Positions 37,783-46,952 of a DNA stretch of 64,000 nt are shown one piece after another. The DNA is from an uncultured Gammaproteobacteria bacterium (GTDB lineage: Bacteria; Pseudomonadota; Gammaproteobacteria; Pseudomonadales; Pseudohongiellaceae). The stretch is taken from positions 1-64,000 of the forward strand of contig CAJXUA010000009.1 in assembly GCA_913060695.1 (NCBI GenBank), read 5' to 3'. Numbering within the stretch: the stretch's first letter is position 1; every line of letters starts with the position of its first letter. The position numbers and the translations under genes are program-made. The notes beneath the pieces are model-generated. The model made no database searches, had not been told where the DNA came from, and was given only the letters and a program-made list of their open reading frames with translations.

Positions 37783-38020
37783 AAACTTATGATTCCTGTT
37801 TGTGCGATAGACCGAAAACTGCCCCAACCTCAATATGTTATCGGCGATGCCGAGAACCCACTATGCTTGCGGAACAATCCGAGGCTGGAAAAAGGCGGGT
37901 ATTCTAAGGGAAATAATCAGCAGATGGAAGGAATCTTTAAAGTTTTTCCCCCAGCGCTGCAAAACCCACGAAGCGGCGGAGAAGCCCCGCCATTCGGGTA
38001 GTTCAGACATATTAAAGGTG

Positions 38021-39412
38021 CTATAACCGCGGCGGGCCACCTGCCCCCGGAAAACCACCAGGACCGCCCATGCCACCCATACCGCCGAGGCCGCGCATCA
38101 TGTTTGCCATGCCGCCGCCCTTCATCTTCTTCATGACCTTCTGCATCTGCTTGTGTTGCTTGAGCAGACGATTCAAATCCTGTAGCTGGGTGCCCGACCC
38201 GACCGTGATGCGGCGCTTGCGAGACCCGTTGAGAATATCCGGATTGACGCGCTCCTTCATGGTCATGGAGTTGATAATCGCCTCCATCTTGCTAAACAGC
38301 GAGTCGTCTATCATCTTGCTAGCACCCGCTGGCAGGCCGCCCATGCCTGGCATCTTATCCATTATGCTGGCCATGCCACCCATATTCTGCATCTGCTTGA
38401 TCTGTTCTTTGAAGTCTTCCAGGTCGAAGCCCTTGCCCTTCTTAATCTTGGACGCAATACGTTCCGCTTTCTCCTTATCGACCTTGCGCTCAACCTCTTC
38501 GATGAGGGACAACAGGTCGCCCATGCCCAGAATACGGCTCGCCACACGGTCGGGATAGAAGGGCTCCAACGCGTCGATCTTCTCGCCCATGCCGATGAAT
38601 TTGATCGGCTTGCCGGTGATCTGACGTACCGACAGGGCTGCCCCGCCCCGCGCGTCGCCATCGGCCTTAGTGAGGATGACCCCCGTTAAGGGCAGCGCGT
38701 CATTAAAGGCCTTCGCCGTATTGGCGGCATCCTGACCGGTCATGGCATCTACCACGAACAGTGTCTCTACCGGGTTTAGCACTTGGTGCAGACGGCTAAT
38801 CTCGGCCATCATTTCTTCATCCACAGCCAAGCGGCCCGCGGTATCGACAATCAGTACATCAATAAACTTCTTCTTGGCCTCTTTCAGCGCAGCGGTCACG
38901 ATCGCTTCGGGCGATTGACTCAGGTCGCTAGGGAAGAATTCCACCCCTACCTCTGCCGCTAGCGTCTCCAACTGCTTGATCGCGGCGGGTCGGTACACGT
39001 CGGCACTGACCACCATCACGCTCTTCTTAGGCTTGTTCTTCAACCAATGGGACAGCTTGGCGACTGTAGTCGTCTTACCAGCACCCTGTAGGCCGGCCAT
39101 CAGCACGATAGCGGGAGGCTGAGCACGTAGGTTCAACTCTTCGTTGGCAACGCCCATCACCGCTTCTAGCTCGGCCTGTACGATCTTAATGAAGGTCTGT
39201 GTGGGACTAAGGCTCTGCTTAACCTCCTGACCTACCGCTCGTTGGCGTACGCTCTCTATGAAGCCTTTTACTACCGGCAGCGCAACGTCTGCCTCTAAAA
39301 GCGCCCGACGCACTTCACGCAGGGCGTCCTGAATATTGTTATCGGTCAGCGTGCCTTTGCCGCTGATCTTGCGAAGTGCCCCAGATAAGCGATCGGTTAA
39401 GCTTTCAAACAT
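38021..39412 (-). CDS. ffh: Signal recognition particle protein Ffh
   Basis: 463 aa from the ATG at 39412 (25 upstream in-frame codons discarded). An N domain (1-~95) is followed by the GTPase G domain with P-loop GLQGAGKT (107-114), DTAGRL and TKADGDARGGAAL. The C-terminal M domain, rich in methionine and glycine (MKKMKGGGMANMMRGLGGMG), binds signal peptides and 4.5S RNA. It directs membrane proteins to FtsY and the Sec translocon. It is divergent from the YpjD-like gene. Confidence 0.97.
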   Translation of the reverse strand: MFESLTDRLSGALRKISGKGTLTDNNIQDALREVRRALLEADVALPVVKGFIESVRQRAVGQEVKQSLSPTQTFIKIVQAELEAVMGVANEELNLRAQPPAIVLMAGLQGAGKTTTVAKLSHWLKNKPKKSVMVVSADVYRPAAIKQLETLAAEVGVEFFPSDLSQSPEAIVTAALKEAKKKFIDVLIVDTAGRLAVDEEMMAEISRLHQVLNPVETLFVVDAMTGQDAANTAKAFNDALPLTGVILTKADGDARGGAALSVRQITGKPIKFIGMGEKIDALEPFYPDRVASRILGMGDLLSLIEEVERKVDKEKAERIASKIKKGKGFDLEDFKEQIKQMQNMGGMASIMDKMPGMGGLPAGASKMIDDSLFSKMEAIINSMTMKERVNPDILNGSRKRRITVGSGTQLQDLNRLLKQHKQMQKVMKKMKGGGMANMMRGLGGMGGMGGPGGFPGAGGPPRL

Positions 39413-39627
39413 AGTGGTCTTCCAAGGTGTTGCTGTCAGGAAATAAAGATTGGGCGCGATTATAGCCAAATGCGGCGCTATGTTCACTGCCTTCTAGTGA
39501 GCCTCGTGTAATAAGGCTTTGGGGCGAAAATATCGCTTCAACCCCCTGCCTACATATGAGAAACTTTCGCAACAACTGGGCTTAGTAGGCCCTACCGTAA
39601 ATCTCGCCCCAACCCCAGAGACCGTCG

Positions 39628-40431
39628 ATGTCGCTTACCACCCTCTCAGGACTGATCGCAATCTTGTTTTATCTGATCAGCTTCGTCTATCAGGGCAAAC
39701 ACCTGAACATGAAGGCCAAGGAACCCAACCCTGGTGGCTGGGTGTTCGTTTTGGGCTTGCTGGCAGTCTTGGCCCACGGCGTAAGTGCTGGCGGCGTATT
39801 ACGCAATAGCGAGGGTTATCACTTCGGTATCGTACAGATCAGCACTTTGATTTGCGCGTCTATCTCACTAATGGTGCTACTGAGTAGCCTGCGCAAGCCC
39901 TTAGGCATTCTCGTGCTCGGCTTTTTCCCTCTGGCCATCGTTTCTATTATAGCCTCGCTCACTATCGAGAGCACCTATCCACCGCGCGCCTTAGCAGTCG
40001 GATTAGCGAGCCACATAATCTTGTCGATTCTTGCCTATAGCTTGCTGACGATCGCCGCATTACAGGCAGGCTTTCTTGCCTTCCAAAACTACCAACTCAA
40101 GCATCGTCATGCTGCAAGTGTCATCAGGCGCTTTCCTCCCCTGCAAGACATGGAGAGCTTCCTCTTCGAGCTTGTTTGGGTAGGCCAAGTACTGCTCACG
40201 CTTGGCATCATTCTGGGTTTCATTTTCGTAGACGACATGTGGGCGCAGGGTCTGCCTCACAAGACAGTGTTCTCTATGCTGGCATGGATCGTTTTCGCCG
40301 TGCTTCTCTGGGGACGCCACAAACTAGGCTGGCGCGGCACTACGGCCATTCGCTTCACGCTGACCGGATTCGTGTTCCTAATCCTAGGCTTCTACGGCTC
40401 TAAGATCGTGCTGGAATATATCCTCAACTAG
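39628..40431 (+). CDS. YpjD/CcsA-like inner membrane protein
   Basis: 267 aa, about eight hydrophobic helices, of the cytochrome c assembly protein family. It lacks the Trp-rich WWD motif of true CcmC/CcsA heme handlers, as YpjD proteins do. It has the family segments ASHIILSILAYSLLTIAALQ and HKTVFSMLAWIVFAVLLWGR with candidate heme-facing histidines. The ffh-ypjD divergent pair is conserved in gammaproteobacteria. The molecular role is not established. Its end overlaps the PPTase gene end by 8 nt. Confidence 0.85.
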   Translation: MSLTTLSGLIAILFYLISFVYQGKHLNMKAKEPNPGGWVFVLGLLAVLAHGVSAGGVLRNSEGYHFGIVQISTLICASISLMVLLSSLRKPLGILVLGFFPLAIVSIIASLTIESTYPPRALAVGLASHIILSILAYSLLTIAALQAGFLAFQNYQLKHRHAASVIRRFPPLQDMESFLFELVWVGQVLLTLGIILGFIFVDDMWAQGLPHKTVFSMLAWIVFAVLLWGRHKLGWRGTTAIRFTLTGFVFLILGFYGSKIVLEYILN

Positions 40432-41194
40432 CCCCTTCTGACTCGTACAAACCATCCAAGGCGAGTGGGGAGAGTTGCCCGTCTGCGTGCAGCCTAATTC
40501 CTTCTATGGCAACATCTTGTGTCGCGTCATCGCAGCCTAGGGCGATTGCGAGTTGATGAGACCGGCTCAGGGGCATGCTCCAAAACCGCCATCGCTCCGG
40601 TTTGTCTTTCCTGCGCTCATCGAATGCAATCCCAATCTCAGGCGCTGCGAAATCAAAACTGAAACTGCCCAGGGGTATCGCCAGCCCCATACCGCAGGCC
40701 TTGATATAGGCTTCCTTAAGAGTCCATAGATCGAAGAAGCGTGCTCGTTGCAAAGACTCAGGTAAGGCGCGTAAGTCCGCAAGCTCTGAGGCTGAGAAAT
40801 AACGCTGCGCAACTGCTAAAGCCCTACACTCGCGCTGAATATATTCAACGTCCACACCCACCGCTCCGCGCGCTGTAAACGCCATCACCAGCGCTCCGCG
40901 GGTATGGGAAATATTGAAATCTAGAGGGAACGCTAATTGCGGCCCCAGCACAGAGGGGCGTCCATAGTCATTGCGTGAGAACTGCCACTGCTGGGCAGTC
41001 ACTTGCGGAGCATAACAACTCAAGGCATGGCGCACAGCCCATCGAGCCTGCCAGTACTGCTGCTTAATACGTGGCGCACGGATGCTTTCGTAACGGTCTC
41101 GTTCAGAGACGCTGAGAATATTATTTTGACCATCTTTTGGCGCAAGATCGTCGACACGCCACAAATGAATTTTTCCTGACGTAGGTGGATTCAT
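40424..41194 (-). CDS. 4'-phosphopantetheinyl transferase, Sfp type
   Basis: 256 aa from the ATG at 41194, four bases after the preceding gene's stop; a TTG at 41212 is also possible. Motifs of the Sfp/AcpT family: ISHTRGALVMAF, VGVDVEYIQR (the metal-binding D-x-E) and FFDLWTLKEAYIKACGMGL. It transfers phosphopantetheine from CoA to a carrier-protein serine. The large Sfp type usually serves polyketide, nonribosomal peptide or polyunsaturated fatty acid enzymes, none of which is in this window. It is probably the last gene of a pspF-cyclase-PPTase transcription unit. Confidence 0.88.
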   Translation of the reverse strand: MNPPTSGKIHLWRVDDLAPKDGQNNILSVSERDRYESIRAPRIKQQYWQARWAVRHALSCYAPQVTAQQWQFSRNDYGRPSVLGPQLAFPLDFNISHTRGALVMAFTARGAVGVDVEYIQRECRALAVAQRYFSASELADLRALPESLQRARFFDLWTLKEAYIKACGMGLAIPLGSFSFDFAAPEIGIAFDERRKDKPERWRFWSMPLSRSHQLAIALGCDDATQDVAIEGIRLHADGQLSPLALDGLYESEGAS

Positions 41195-41198
41195 TGAC

Positions 41199-42758
41199 TC
41201 ACTGCACCGCAACTTGAGTACTACGCGAGGAGACTAGATTACGTCCATGTCGCTTGCCGTCATACATCATCAGGTCTGCTCGATGAATAGCGGAATCTAG
41301 CTCTTCACCCGCCAACTTTTGGACCATGCCAAGGGTAATGGTGACTCGTAGCTCCTGCTCTTCATACTTGAACGGATAATCCTCAATAGACTGCCGCAAA
41401 GATTCTAGGAAACTCTCGCCGCTTGTCCAGTCTAGCCCTGTCAAGACCATACAGAATTCCTCACCACCCCATCGAGCGACGATGCCATTGCTGTCGAGAT
41501 GGGTTTCAATTAATCGCGCAACTTCTTTGAGTATATAGTCGCCACAATGATGCCCGTAGGTATCATTTAGCGCCTTGAAATGGTCCAAATCCGCCATCGC
41601 AATCAACACCGGGTGCAGCATAGTATCGCGCGCGGCAATAGCATCTACCCATTCAATCATTGCGCGCCGATTCGGCAACTGGGTAAGCAAGTCCGTATGG
41701 GCTAGCCGCCCTATCTCATCTAAAGCGCGTTGAATCTGTGTGACGTCCGTTAACAATAATAGCTGACCAAGAAACTCATCTCTATAGCCCTTGATCGACA
41801 TACTATCGATCTCGAACTGCCGCCCACGATGACGTGATTTTACGCGCCCAGAGTAGCCAAGCTCCGTTCGATGCAAGCCTCTCGTATCGAAGGTTACATC
41901 CAATAGTTGCTCGAGCGGCATACCAATCAGATCATCGGAACTTAACTTAGCAATATCGGCGAACGCAGGATTAATATCGGTCACCTTCTGTGCTTGATTG
42001 ACGACGATAACGCCGCTATTAATATTTCTGAATACGAGGTCTCGCGCCATGGGCGCTACGCGCAGGAAGTAGTAATGACGAGTGGCGATAGTGATCAAAA
42101 TCGCACTAAACACGAAGAACAAAGAAGTCGGGTCGAAACCTCCCGAGAAGTCGGCCCCGAACACATAGAGAATATTCACCACCAAAGGGATGGCCGCGGC
42201 AATTACGATGAGTAGGCTTTGGCTTCGGTAGAGACTGGGTTGGCGCAGACTAGTGGCAATCAATAGCATTGATCCTGCCAACGTATACAAATAACTGCAC
42301 AAGAATATCTGCACCCAGAACGCGACGCCGTAGTCGAAATCGAGTACGTAATAATCGTTGCGATTAATCAGCCTAACATCGGAATAAAATAACTGATGCC
42401 ACTCCACTGTACTCACTAATAGCAAGCTTGCGACGGGCACTATAAGCATGACCGTCACACTGAGCGGGGTCAGCCAACTTTGATTGCCAGAGAAATGAAT
42501 CGCGAACAATAGCCAACTAACAACGCCAGTAACCACCCCCAGATAGACGAGGCGCTGAAAGGCTAACTGCCATTGCAAGGTAGTCCCAATATTGGCGAGG
42601 AGTTCCCCCGTGGTCCAGATTGCAAAACTCAACAGCACAGCATTCCAATAACGGCTGCTACGATCGTCACCCTGACCATGGCTGATGACTCTCAGCACCA
42701 AGGCGAGTGTGCCTGCGAGTAAGTACAGGTAGTTGATTGCGGGGAACTGAAACTCCAT
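41199..42758 (-). CDS. Membrane-bound diguanylate cyclase with 7TM sensor and PAS domain
   Basis: 519 aa. Residues 1-~230 contain about seven hydrophobic helices of the histidine-kinase N-terminal 7TM (HisKA_7TM) type. A PAS domain follows (NINSGVIVVNQAQKVTDINP). The GGDEF domain begins near 345 (DLLTQLPNRRAMIEW) and has the active-site GGEEF at 431-435, so it should make cyclic di-GMP. The inhibitory I-site RxxD is not present five residues before GGEEF, so product inhibition may be absent. The gene is 51 nt downstream of pspF, suggesting cotranscription. Confidence 0.9.
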   Translation of the reverse strand: MEFQFPAINYLYLLAGTLALVLRVISHGQGDDRSSRYWNAVLLSFAIWTTGELLANIGTTLQWQLAFQRLVYLGVVTGVVSWLLFAIHFSGNQSWLTPLSVTVMLIVPVASLLLVSTVEWHQLFYSDVRLINRNDYYVLDFDYGVAFWVQIFLCSYLYTLAGSMLLIATSLRQPSLYRSQSLLIVIAAAIPLVVNILYVFGADFSGGFDPTSLFFVFSAILITIATRHYYFLRVAPMARDLVFRNINSGVIVVNQAQKVTDINPAFADIAKLSSDDLIGMPLEQLLDVTFDTRGLHRTELGYSGRVKSRHRGRQFEIDSMSIKGYRDEFLGQLLLLTDVTQIQRALDEIGRLAHTDLLTQLPNRRAMIEWVDAIAARDTMLHPVLIAMADLDHFKALNDTYGHHCGDYILKEVARLIETHLDSNGIVARWGGEEFCMVLTGLDWTSGESFLESLRQSIEDYPFKYEEQELRVTITLGMVQKLAGEELDSAIHRADLMMYDGKRHGRNLVSSRSTQVAVQ

Positions 42759-42809
42759 GTTCGGGCGTAGCCTCCGTGTTGCACACGCTAAGTTTGCACA
42801 GCCTCTGGC

Positions 42810-43847
42810 TTAGCCCAATAGGTCGTATTTGCGCAAATAACCTCGCAACTGGTGATAACTCATTTGCAGAAACTCTGCCGCCTTGCGCTGATTGAACTGC
42901 GAGCGTTTCATCGCCTGCTTAAGAATATCGATCTCATAGCTCTGGATATGCTTTATGAAATCCAGCGTCTGGGCATCACTGATATCGGGTATGGCAGAAC
43001 CATTCAAGGCGCCGCCGTCCTCACTTGAAGGGGACGTGGAACTCGGGATCGGCCCACTCTGCGCGAGCCGGAAAGGAGATTCGAAGGGATTGAACACGAG
43101 GCGTGAGATTTGTCGATCGGGACATTGATAGACCGCCCTCTCCACTACGTTCTTCAATTCGCGTACATTGCCAGGCCAAGTATGGGTTAACAACATCCGT
43201 TCCATATTGCCGTTGAAGCCGTGGAAATAGTCGCCTCCCATCTCTTTGACCATGCCCACTGCGAAATGCTGAGCCAAGATCATGACGTCTTCGGCCCGCG
43301 CGCGTAGCGGCGGCAGCGTAATAACATCGAAGGCTAGGCGGTCTAACAGGTCTTCGCGAAACTTACCCTTGCGTGCAAGACTTGGCAGGTCCTCATTGGT
43401 CGCTGCAACGATGCGCACTTCCACTTTTAGAGGCTGATTACCGCCCAAGCGCTCGAATTCCCCGTATTCGATAATACGCAGAATTTTCTCTTGCACGGCC
43501 ATAGGCGTGTTGGCCAATTCATCGAGAAATAAGGTGCCACCGTCGGCGCGCTCGAAATAGCCTTTCTTCTGGCCGGTGGCGCCAGTGAACGCCCCCGCCT
43601 CATGTCCGAATAGCTGAGCCTCTAATAGAGAGTCGCTGAATGCGGCACAATTGATCTTGAGGAAATTCTGTTCCCAACGCTTGGAAAGATAGTGCAGCCT
43701 AGCGGCGATGAGTTCCTTGCCAGTGCCGCGCTCCCCGACTATTAAGACGGGCTTGTTCAGCGGCGCCACTTGCGATACATGCTCCTGCATCTCAAGAAAA
43801 ACAGCGGATTCGCCTATCATCCGTGGAGCAGACATCTCTGGTGGCAT
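42810..43847 (-). CDS. pspF: PspF, sigma-54 activator of the phage-shock regulon
   Basis: 345 aa bacterial enhancer-binding protein without an N-terminal receiver domain, as in PspF. The AAA+ domain has Walker A GERGTGKE (38-45), the sigma-54-contacting GAFTGA at 85-90, and GGTLFLDELANTP. A Fis-type helix-turn-helix closes the protein (FNQRKAAEFLQMSYHQLRGY). In E. coli, PspA holds PspF inactive until envelope stress. It is divergent from pspABC with 239 nt between. Confidence 0.95.
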   Translation of the reverse strand: MPPEMSAPRMIGESAVFLEMQEHVSQVAPLNKPVLIVGERGTGKELIAARLHYLSKRWEQNFLKINCAAFSDSLLEAQLFGHEAGAFTGATGQKKGYFERADGGTLFLDELANTPMAVQEKILRIIEYGEFERLGGNQPLKVEVRIVAATNEDLPSLARKGKFREDLLDRLAFDVITLPPLRARAEDVMILAQHFAVGMVKEMGGDYFHGFNGNMERMLLTHTWPGNVRELKNVVERAVYQCPDRQISRLVFNPFESPFRLAQSGPIPSSTSPSSEDGGALNGSAIPDISDAQTLDFIKHIQSYEIDILKQAMKRSQFNQRKAAEFLQMSYHQLRGYLRKYDLLG

Positions 43848-43998
43848 AGCGTGATCCCTTGTCTTGCAGATGTGGCCGAAATTTATGATCTGCGAAAAAT
43901 ACCACTAGTTGGACAATTTCACCATTCCAGCGGCTTTGTTAAATCTAGATAAAACTTTAAATTCAATATATTCAGTAAGTTAAAAATATTTTTAGTTT

Positions 43999-44016
43999 TG
44001 GCACGCATTCTGCTTT
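43999..44016 (+). promoter_or_regulatory. sigma-54 promoter of pspABC
   Basis: TTGGCACGCATTCTGCTT has the -24 GG (44001-44002) and the -12 GC (44013-44014) exactly 10 nt apart; the match to TGGCAC-N5-TTGC is good (CTGC instead of TTGC). Upstream, 43930-43998 is very A/T-rich, as expected for an IHF-bent region between enhancer and promoter. Transcription would start near 44026, about 60 nt before pspA. Confidence 0.85.
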
Positions 44017-44086
44017 TACTCTGCCATACGCAGGAAAACTCGATTTAATTTCACTAAGTTCGGTTCAAATAGAGGATATAAGGCAA

Positions 44087-44743
44087 ATGAGCATATTTTC
44101 ACGCTTGTCAGACATCATCAACTCCAACATCAGTTCCTTGCTCGACAAGGCCGAAAACCCCGAAAAGATGATCCGCATGGTGATTCAGGAAATGGAAGAA
44201 ACCCTTGTCGAAGTACGCAGTGGTACGGCCAAAGTGATAGCCGAGAAGAAAACTCTTCATCGCCGTGCCGAGCAACTGCGCAAGCAATCAGACGATTGGC
44301 AGAAGAAAGCTGAGCTCGCCATGAGCAAGGATCGAGAAGATCTGGCCAAGGCGGCATTGGTGGAACGCGCCAGTGTTAACGTCACAATCGAGATGCTCGA
44401 CAATGAAATGCACAAATTGGACGAGACTTTAGATAAACTCAGCAATGAGATCGATCAGTTGCAGGCTAAGCTCAACGATGCCCGCGCTCGTCAGAAGACG
44501 ATTGTGATGCGCACAACCGCCACTCAGTCTCGTGTCGACGTCAATCGCCAGTTGCACAACTACAATATCGACAGTGCGATGAACAAGTTCGAATACTATG
44601 AAAAAAAGATCGACCTCATGGAAGGCCAGGTCGAGATCATGAACAATGAGAGCAAGAATTTGCACAGCGAGTTTGACGAACTGGCCCGCAGTGAGAAGAT
44701 TGACCAAGAACTGCAAGACATCAAAAACAAACTAAGCAAGTAA
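44087..44743 (+). CDS. pspA: Phage shock protein A
   Basis: 218 aa, mostly alpha-helical coiled coil (IM30/PspA/ESCRT-III-like family). The N-terminal MSIFSRLSDIINSNISSLLD is the membrane-binding amphipathic helix, followed by AENPEKMIRMVIQEMEETLV. It has two roles: in the resting cell it inhibits PspF, and under membrane stress it oligomerises on the inner membrane to preserve proton-motive force. First gene of pspABC with a sigma-54 promoter upstream. Confidence 0.97.
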   Translation: MSIFSRLSDIINSNISSLLDKAENPEKMIRMVIQEMEETLVEVRSGTAKVIAEKKTLHRRAEQLRKQSDDWQKKAELAMSKDREDLAKAALVERASVNVTIEMLDNEMHKLDETLDKLSNEIDQLQAKLNDARARQKTIVMRTTATQSRVDVNRQLHNYNIDSAMNKFEYYEKKIDLMEGQVEIMNNESKNLHSEFDELARSEKIDQELQDIKNKLSK

Positions 44744-44770
44744 AACCAGCATCGTTAAAGGGCACTGCCA

Positions 44771-45010
44771 ATGGACTTCTTTACATTCGCAATTTCTCTC
44801 ATCTCTATAATAGGAGGCTTCATAACACTGTGGATGTTTATCCTCTATCAGCGCCGAGAGAAGAAGGTCAAGCTCTCTACCGATACTGAGTATGACATCC
44901 GTGAGCTGTCGACGATGGCCAAGTCATTGAGCAACCGCATCGACACGCTCGAGTCTATTCTCGACTCTGAAGTGCCAGATTGGAGGGAGCAACATGAGCG
45001 CCAAGAGTAA
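44771..45010 (+). CDS. pspB: Phage shock protein B
   Basis: 79 aa. A single N-terminal transmembrane helix (residues ~3-27, AISLISIIGGFITLWMFILY) is followed by a charged cytoplasmic coiled coil ending VPDWREQHER. PspB acts with PspC to sense membrane stress and recruit PspA. Its stop overlaps the start of pspC by 17 nt, indicating coupled synthesis. Confidence 0.93.
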   Translation: MDFFTFAISLISIIGGFITLWMFILYQRREKKVKLSTDTEYDIRELSTMAKSLSNRIDTLESILDSEVPDWREQHERQE

Positions 45011-45725
45011 TCGTTTCACGCTCAACCGTGAGAATAAGCGCTTCCTCGGTGTCTGCGCTGGTCTGGCCGACTACCTAGAGGTTCCTACAGTGGTGATACG
45101 CATCATCGCCCTGCTGGCCTGCCTTACCTGGCCAACCCTGATTCTGGTCTACTTCGTCGCGTACTGGTGGCTCAAGCAGGACAACCAAGATGGCAAGATG
45201 CACAACTTCGTCACAGACTCGAAAACCGCGGAGCATTTCCGCAACGTCGACTATCGCAAGCCGATTTATCGCAACCCCTATAATTCACGCATTGCAGGTG
45301 TGTGTAGCGGCATTGCCGACTATCTAGAGGTCGGCACCTTCTCCGTCCGCCTGCTCACGCTACTGTCTTTCTTTATATTCGGCCCATTCACCTTCTTCGC
45401 CTACTGCGTGTGCTGGATCGTCCTAGAGCGCAACCCCGAGACCCCAAGTCGTGGCTACAAGCGTGGTCGCAAGGCGCGCCGTAAGGGCCGTGCAGATAAA
45501 GCCGGCTACTCAGACGAGTCCGACATGGCGGATATGGCGGACGAAATGGCCGAGATGACTCAGCAAAGTCGCTCCAAGAGTAGCAAAGAGACCGAAGCAA
45601 GCATCGCAATGTCGATGCAGGAATGCTCAGAGGTATTCAAAAGGACAGAAACGCGTCTTCGCGACGTAGAAGCATTTATCACTTCCAAGAAATTCCGGTT
45701 ACACTGCGAAATCAATCGTATCTAA
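44994..45725 (+). CDS. pspC: PspC with two PspC domains
   Basis: 243 aa, about twice E. coli PspC (119 aa). Two PspC domains are visible: residues ~7-62 (FLGVCAGLADYLEV, helix, ending YWWLK) and ~91-146 (IAGVCSGIADYLEV, helix, ending CWIVLE), each with one or two membrane helices. A basic linker (RGYKRGRKARRKGRADK) and an acidic Met/Glu stretch lead to a C-terminal segment with SMQECSEVFKRTETRLRDVE, seen in PspC proteins. It overlaps pspB and senses envelope stress with it. Confidence 0.92.
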   Translation: MSAKSNRFTLNRENKRFLGVCAGLADYLEVPTVVIRIIALLACLTWPTLILVYFVAYWWLKQDNQDGKMHNFVTDSKTAEHFRNVDYRKPIYRNPYNSRIAGVCSGIADYLEVGTFSVRLLTLLSFFIFGPFTFFAYCVCWIVLERNPETPSRGYKRGRKARRKGRADKAGYSDESDMADMADEMAEMTQQSRSKSSKETEASIAMSMQECSEVFKRTETRLRDVEAFITSKKFRLHCEINRI

Positions 45726-45809
45726 TCCCGGTCGCATTACTTGCGTAGGGTCGCAGCCGCGGCCCTAGAGCAACATCAGTGAAAGAACGCCGAGCCTAGG
45801 GGCAATGAC

Positions 45810-46829
45810 TTGAATTTCGCTTCAAAATATTTACTCACTTGCGCCTTTTTTTGCGCTATCACTCCCGTTTTGCACGCGCAGAACAATGAATCCCCCGAGC
45901 GACTTCCACGTTCAATTCTAGACGTTCGCCCTCCATCCGAGCGAGTGCAAGGTAATCCCGGCGCGCTGCGCGTCATCGACCGATCATGTCGCGCACTACC
46001 CCTAGACCAAGTCAGGCGTCGCATAGTAGACACGGCCGTGCAGGAGTGGGCGTATTTCGGCTACAGCACAGATTTGCAAGCAAGAGAGATCGCGCAGCAG
46101 GAAACAGGGCCAAGACGCCCCTTCGTCTATCCTCGCATGACACCCGCAGAAGGCGAACGCCTCGCCACCTCTATCGCAGGCTATTGGGCCGCTACCCCGA
46201 ATAGCGACTGGATTGTGCAACGTCAGAACGCCGCATGGTCAGAATCTGGAATGGGGGCGCGTTGGCGGGACGCTTGGTCCGCCGCGTTCATCTCATGGGT
46301 TATGTGTGAGGGCGGGCTAGCAGACAGTGATCAGTTCAAACGCGCCATAGCGCACCACAGCTATATCGACCAAGCGATCGTCGCGAGTGACACGCAAGAT
46401 CCTGTAGCGGCCTATCGTGCCTTCCCCCTTGGGGTTCAGACCATAGTGCCCGGCGATCTATTATGCCGCGGCAGCCGTCCTGCCTATCGCAGCATCGAAG
46501 AGCGCCGCGCTCAACTCGGTGTTGGCGCAAGAACCCATTGCGATATCGTAGTCAGTGTGGATGAGCGCAATGAGCAAATAACTGTCATCGGCGGCAATGT
46601 GCGCGCAACAGTGCGCATGAAGATTATGCCCGCCACGAAAGATGCAGACAGCCCCATGCGCCCAATTGCCGACAACGGCCGCGCTCTGTTCGCGCACCTA
46701 CAATTGCAAGCACCCGAGATCGAGGCTACTGCCCTTGCAAACTCTCCTAGCTTGATCTGTGCGCCAAACGAGACCACACCGCCAGCTCTGGCCCTAGTCT
46801 TAGAAGCAAAACCTACCACCAGCTGTTAA
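45810..46829 (+). CDS. DUF2272 family exported protein
   Basis: 339 aa from a TTG start with AGGGG upstream. A signal peptide (1-~23, ending HAQ) is visible. The central region fits DUF2272: WSAAFISWVMCEGG, AHHSYIDQAI, VPGDLLCRGS, HCDIVVSVDE and ITVIGGNVRATV. The family resembles CHAP/NlpC-like folds and may act on peptidoglycan, but this is inference and no activity is known to me. It lies 84 nt after pspC on the same strand; I see no terminator between them with a U run, so readthrough from the psp operon is possible. Confidence 0.8.
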   Translation: MNFASKYLLTCAFFCAITPVLHAQNNESPERLPRSILDVRPPSERVQGNPGALRVIDRSCRALPLDQVRRRIVDTAVQEWAYFGYSTDLQAREIAQQETGPRRPFVYPRMTPAEGERLATSIAGYWAATPNSDWIVQRQNAAWSESGMGARWRDAWSAAFISWVMCEGGLADSDQFKRAIAHHSYIDQAIVASDTQDPVAAYRAFPLGVQTIVPGDLLCRGSRPAYRSIEERRAQLGVGARTHCDIVVSVDERNEQITVIGGNVRATVRMKIMPATKDADSPMRPIADNGRALFAHLQLQAPEIEATALANSPSLICAPNETTPPALALVLEAKPTTSC

Positions 46830-46952
46830 GCCGCGACAGATGCCCTCCCCAGCCCGAGGCGAGCAAAGATGCCCTGTTGTACAATAGCCGCTTCGGCATA
46901 CCTTGCTTTTGCGCTCGCGCCAATATCCAGATAACACTTGCGGAGATTCATC

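Noticed and set aside
37975..37991. GGCGG/CCGCC hairpin just after ffh
   Set aside because: Only 5 bp of pairing and the nearest U run is displaced; not a convincing terminator.
45751..45770. AGGGTCGC/GCGGCCCT hairpin after pspC
   Set aside because: Eight-bp stem including a G-U pair but no following U run, so not called as a terminator.
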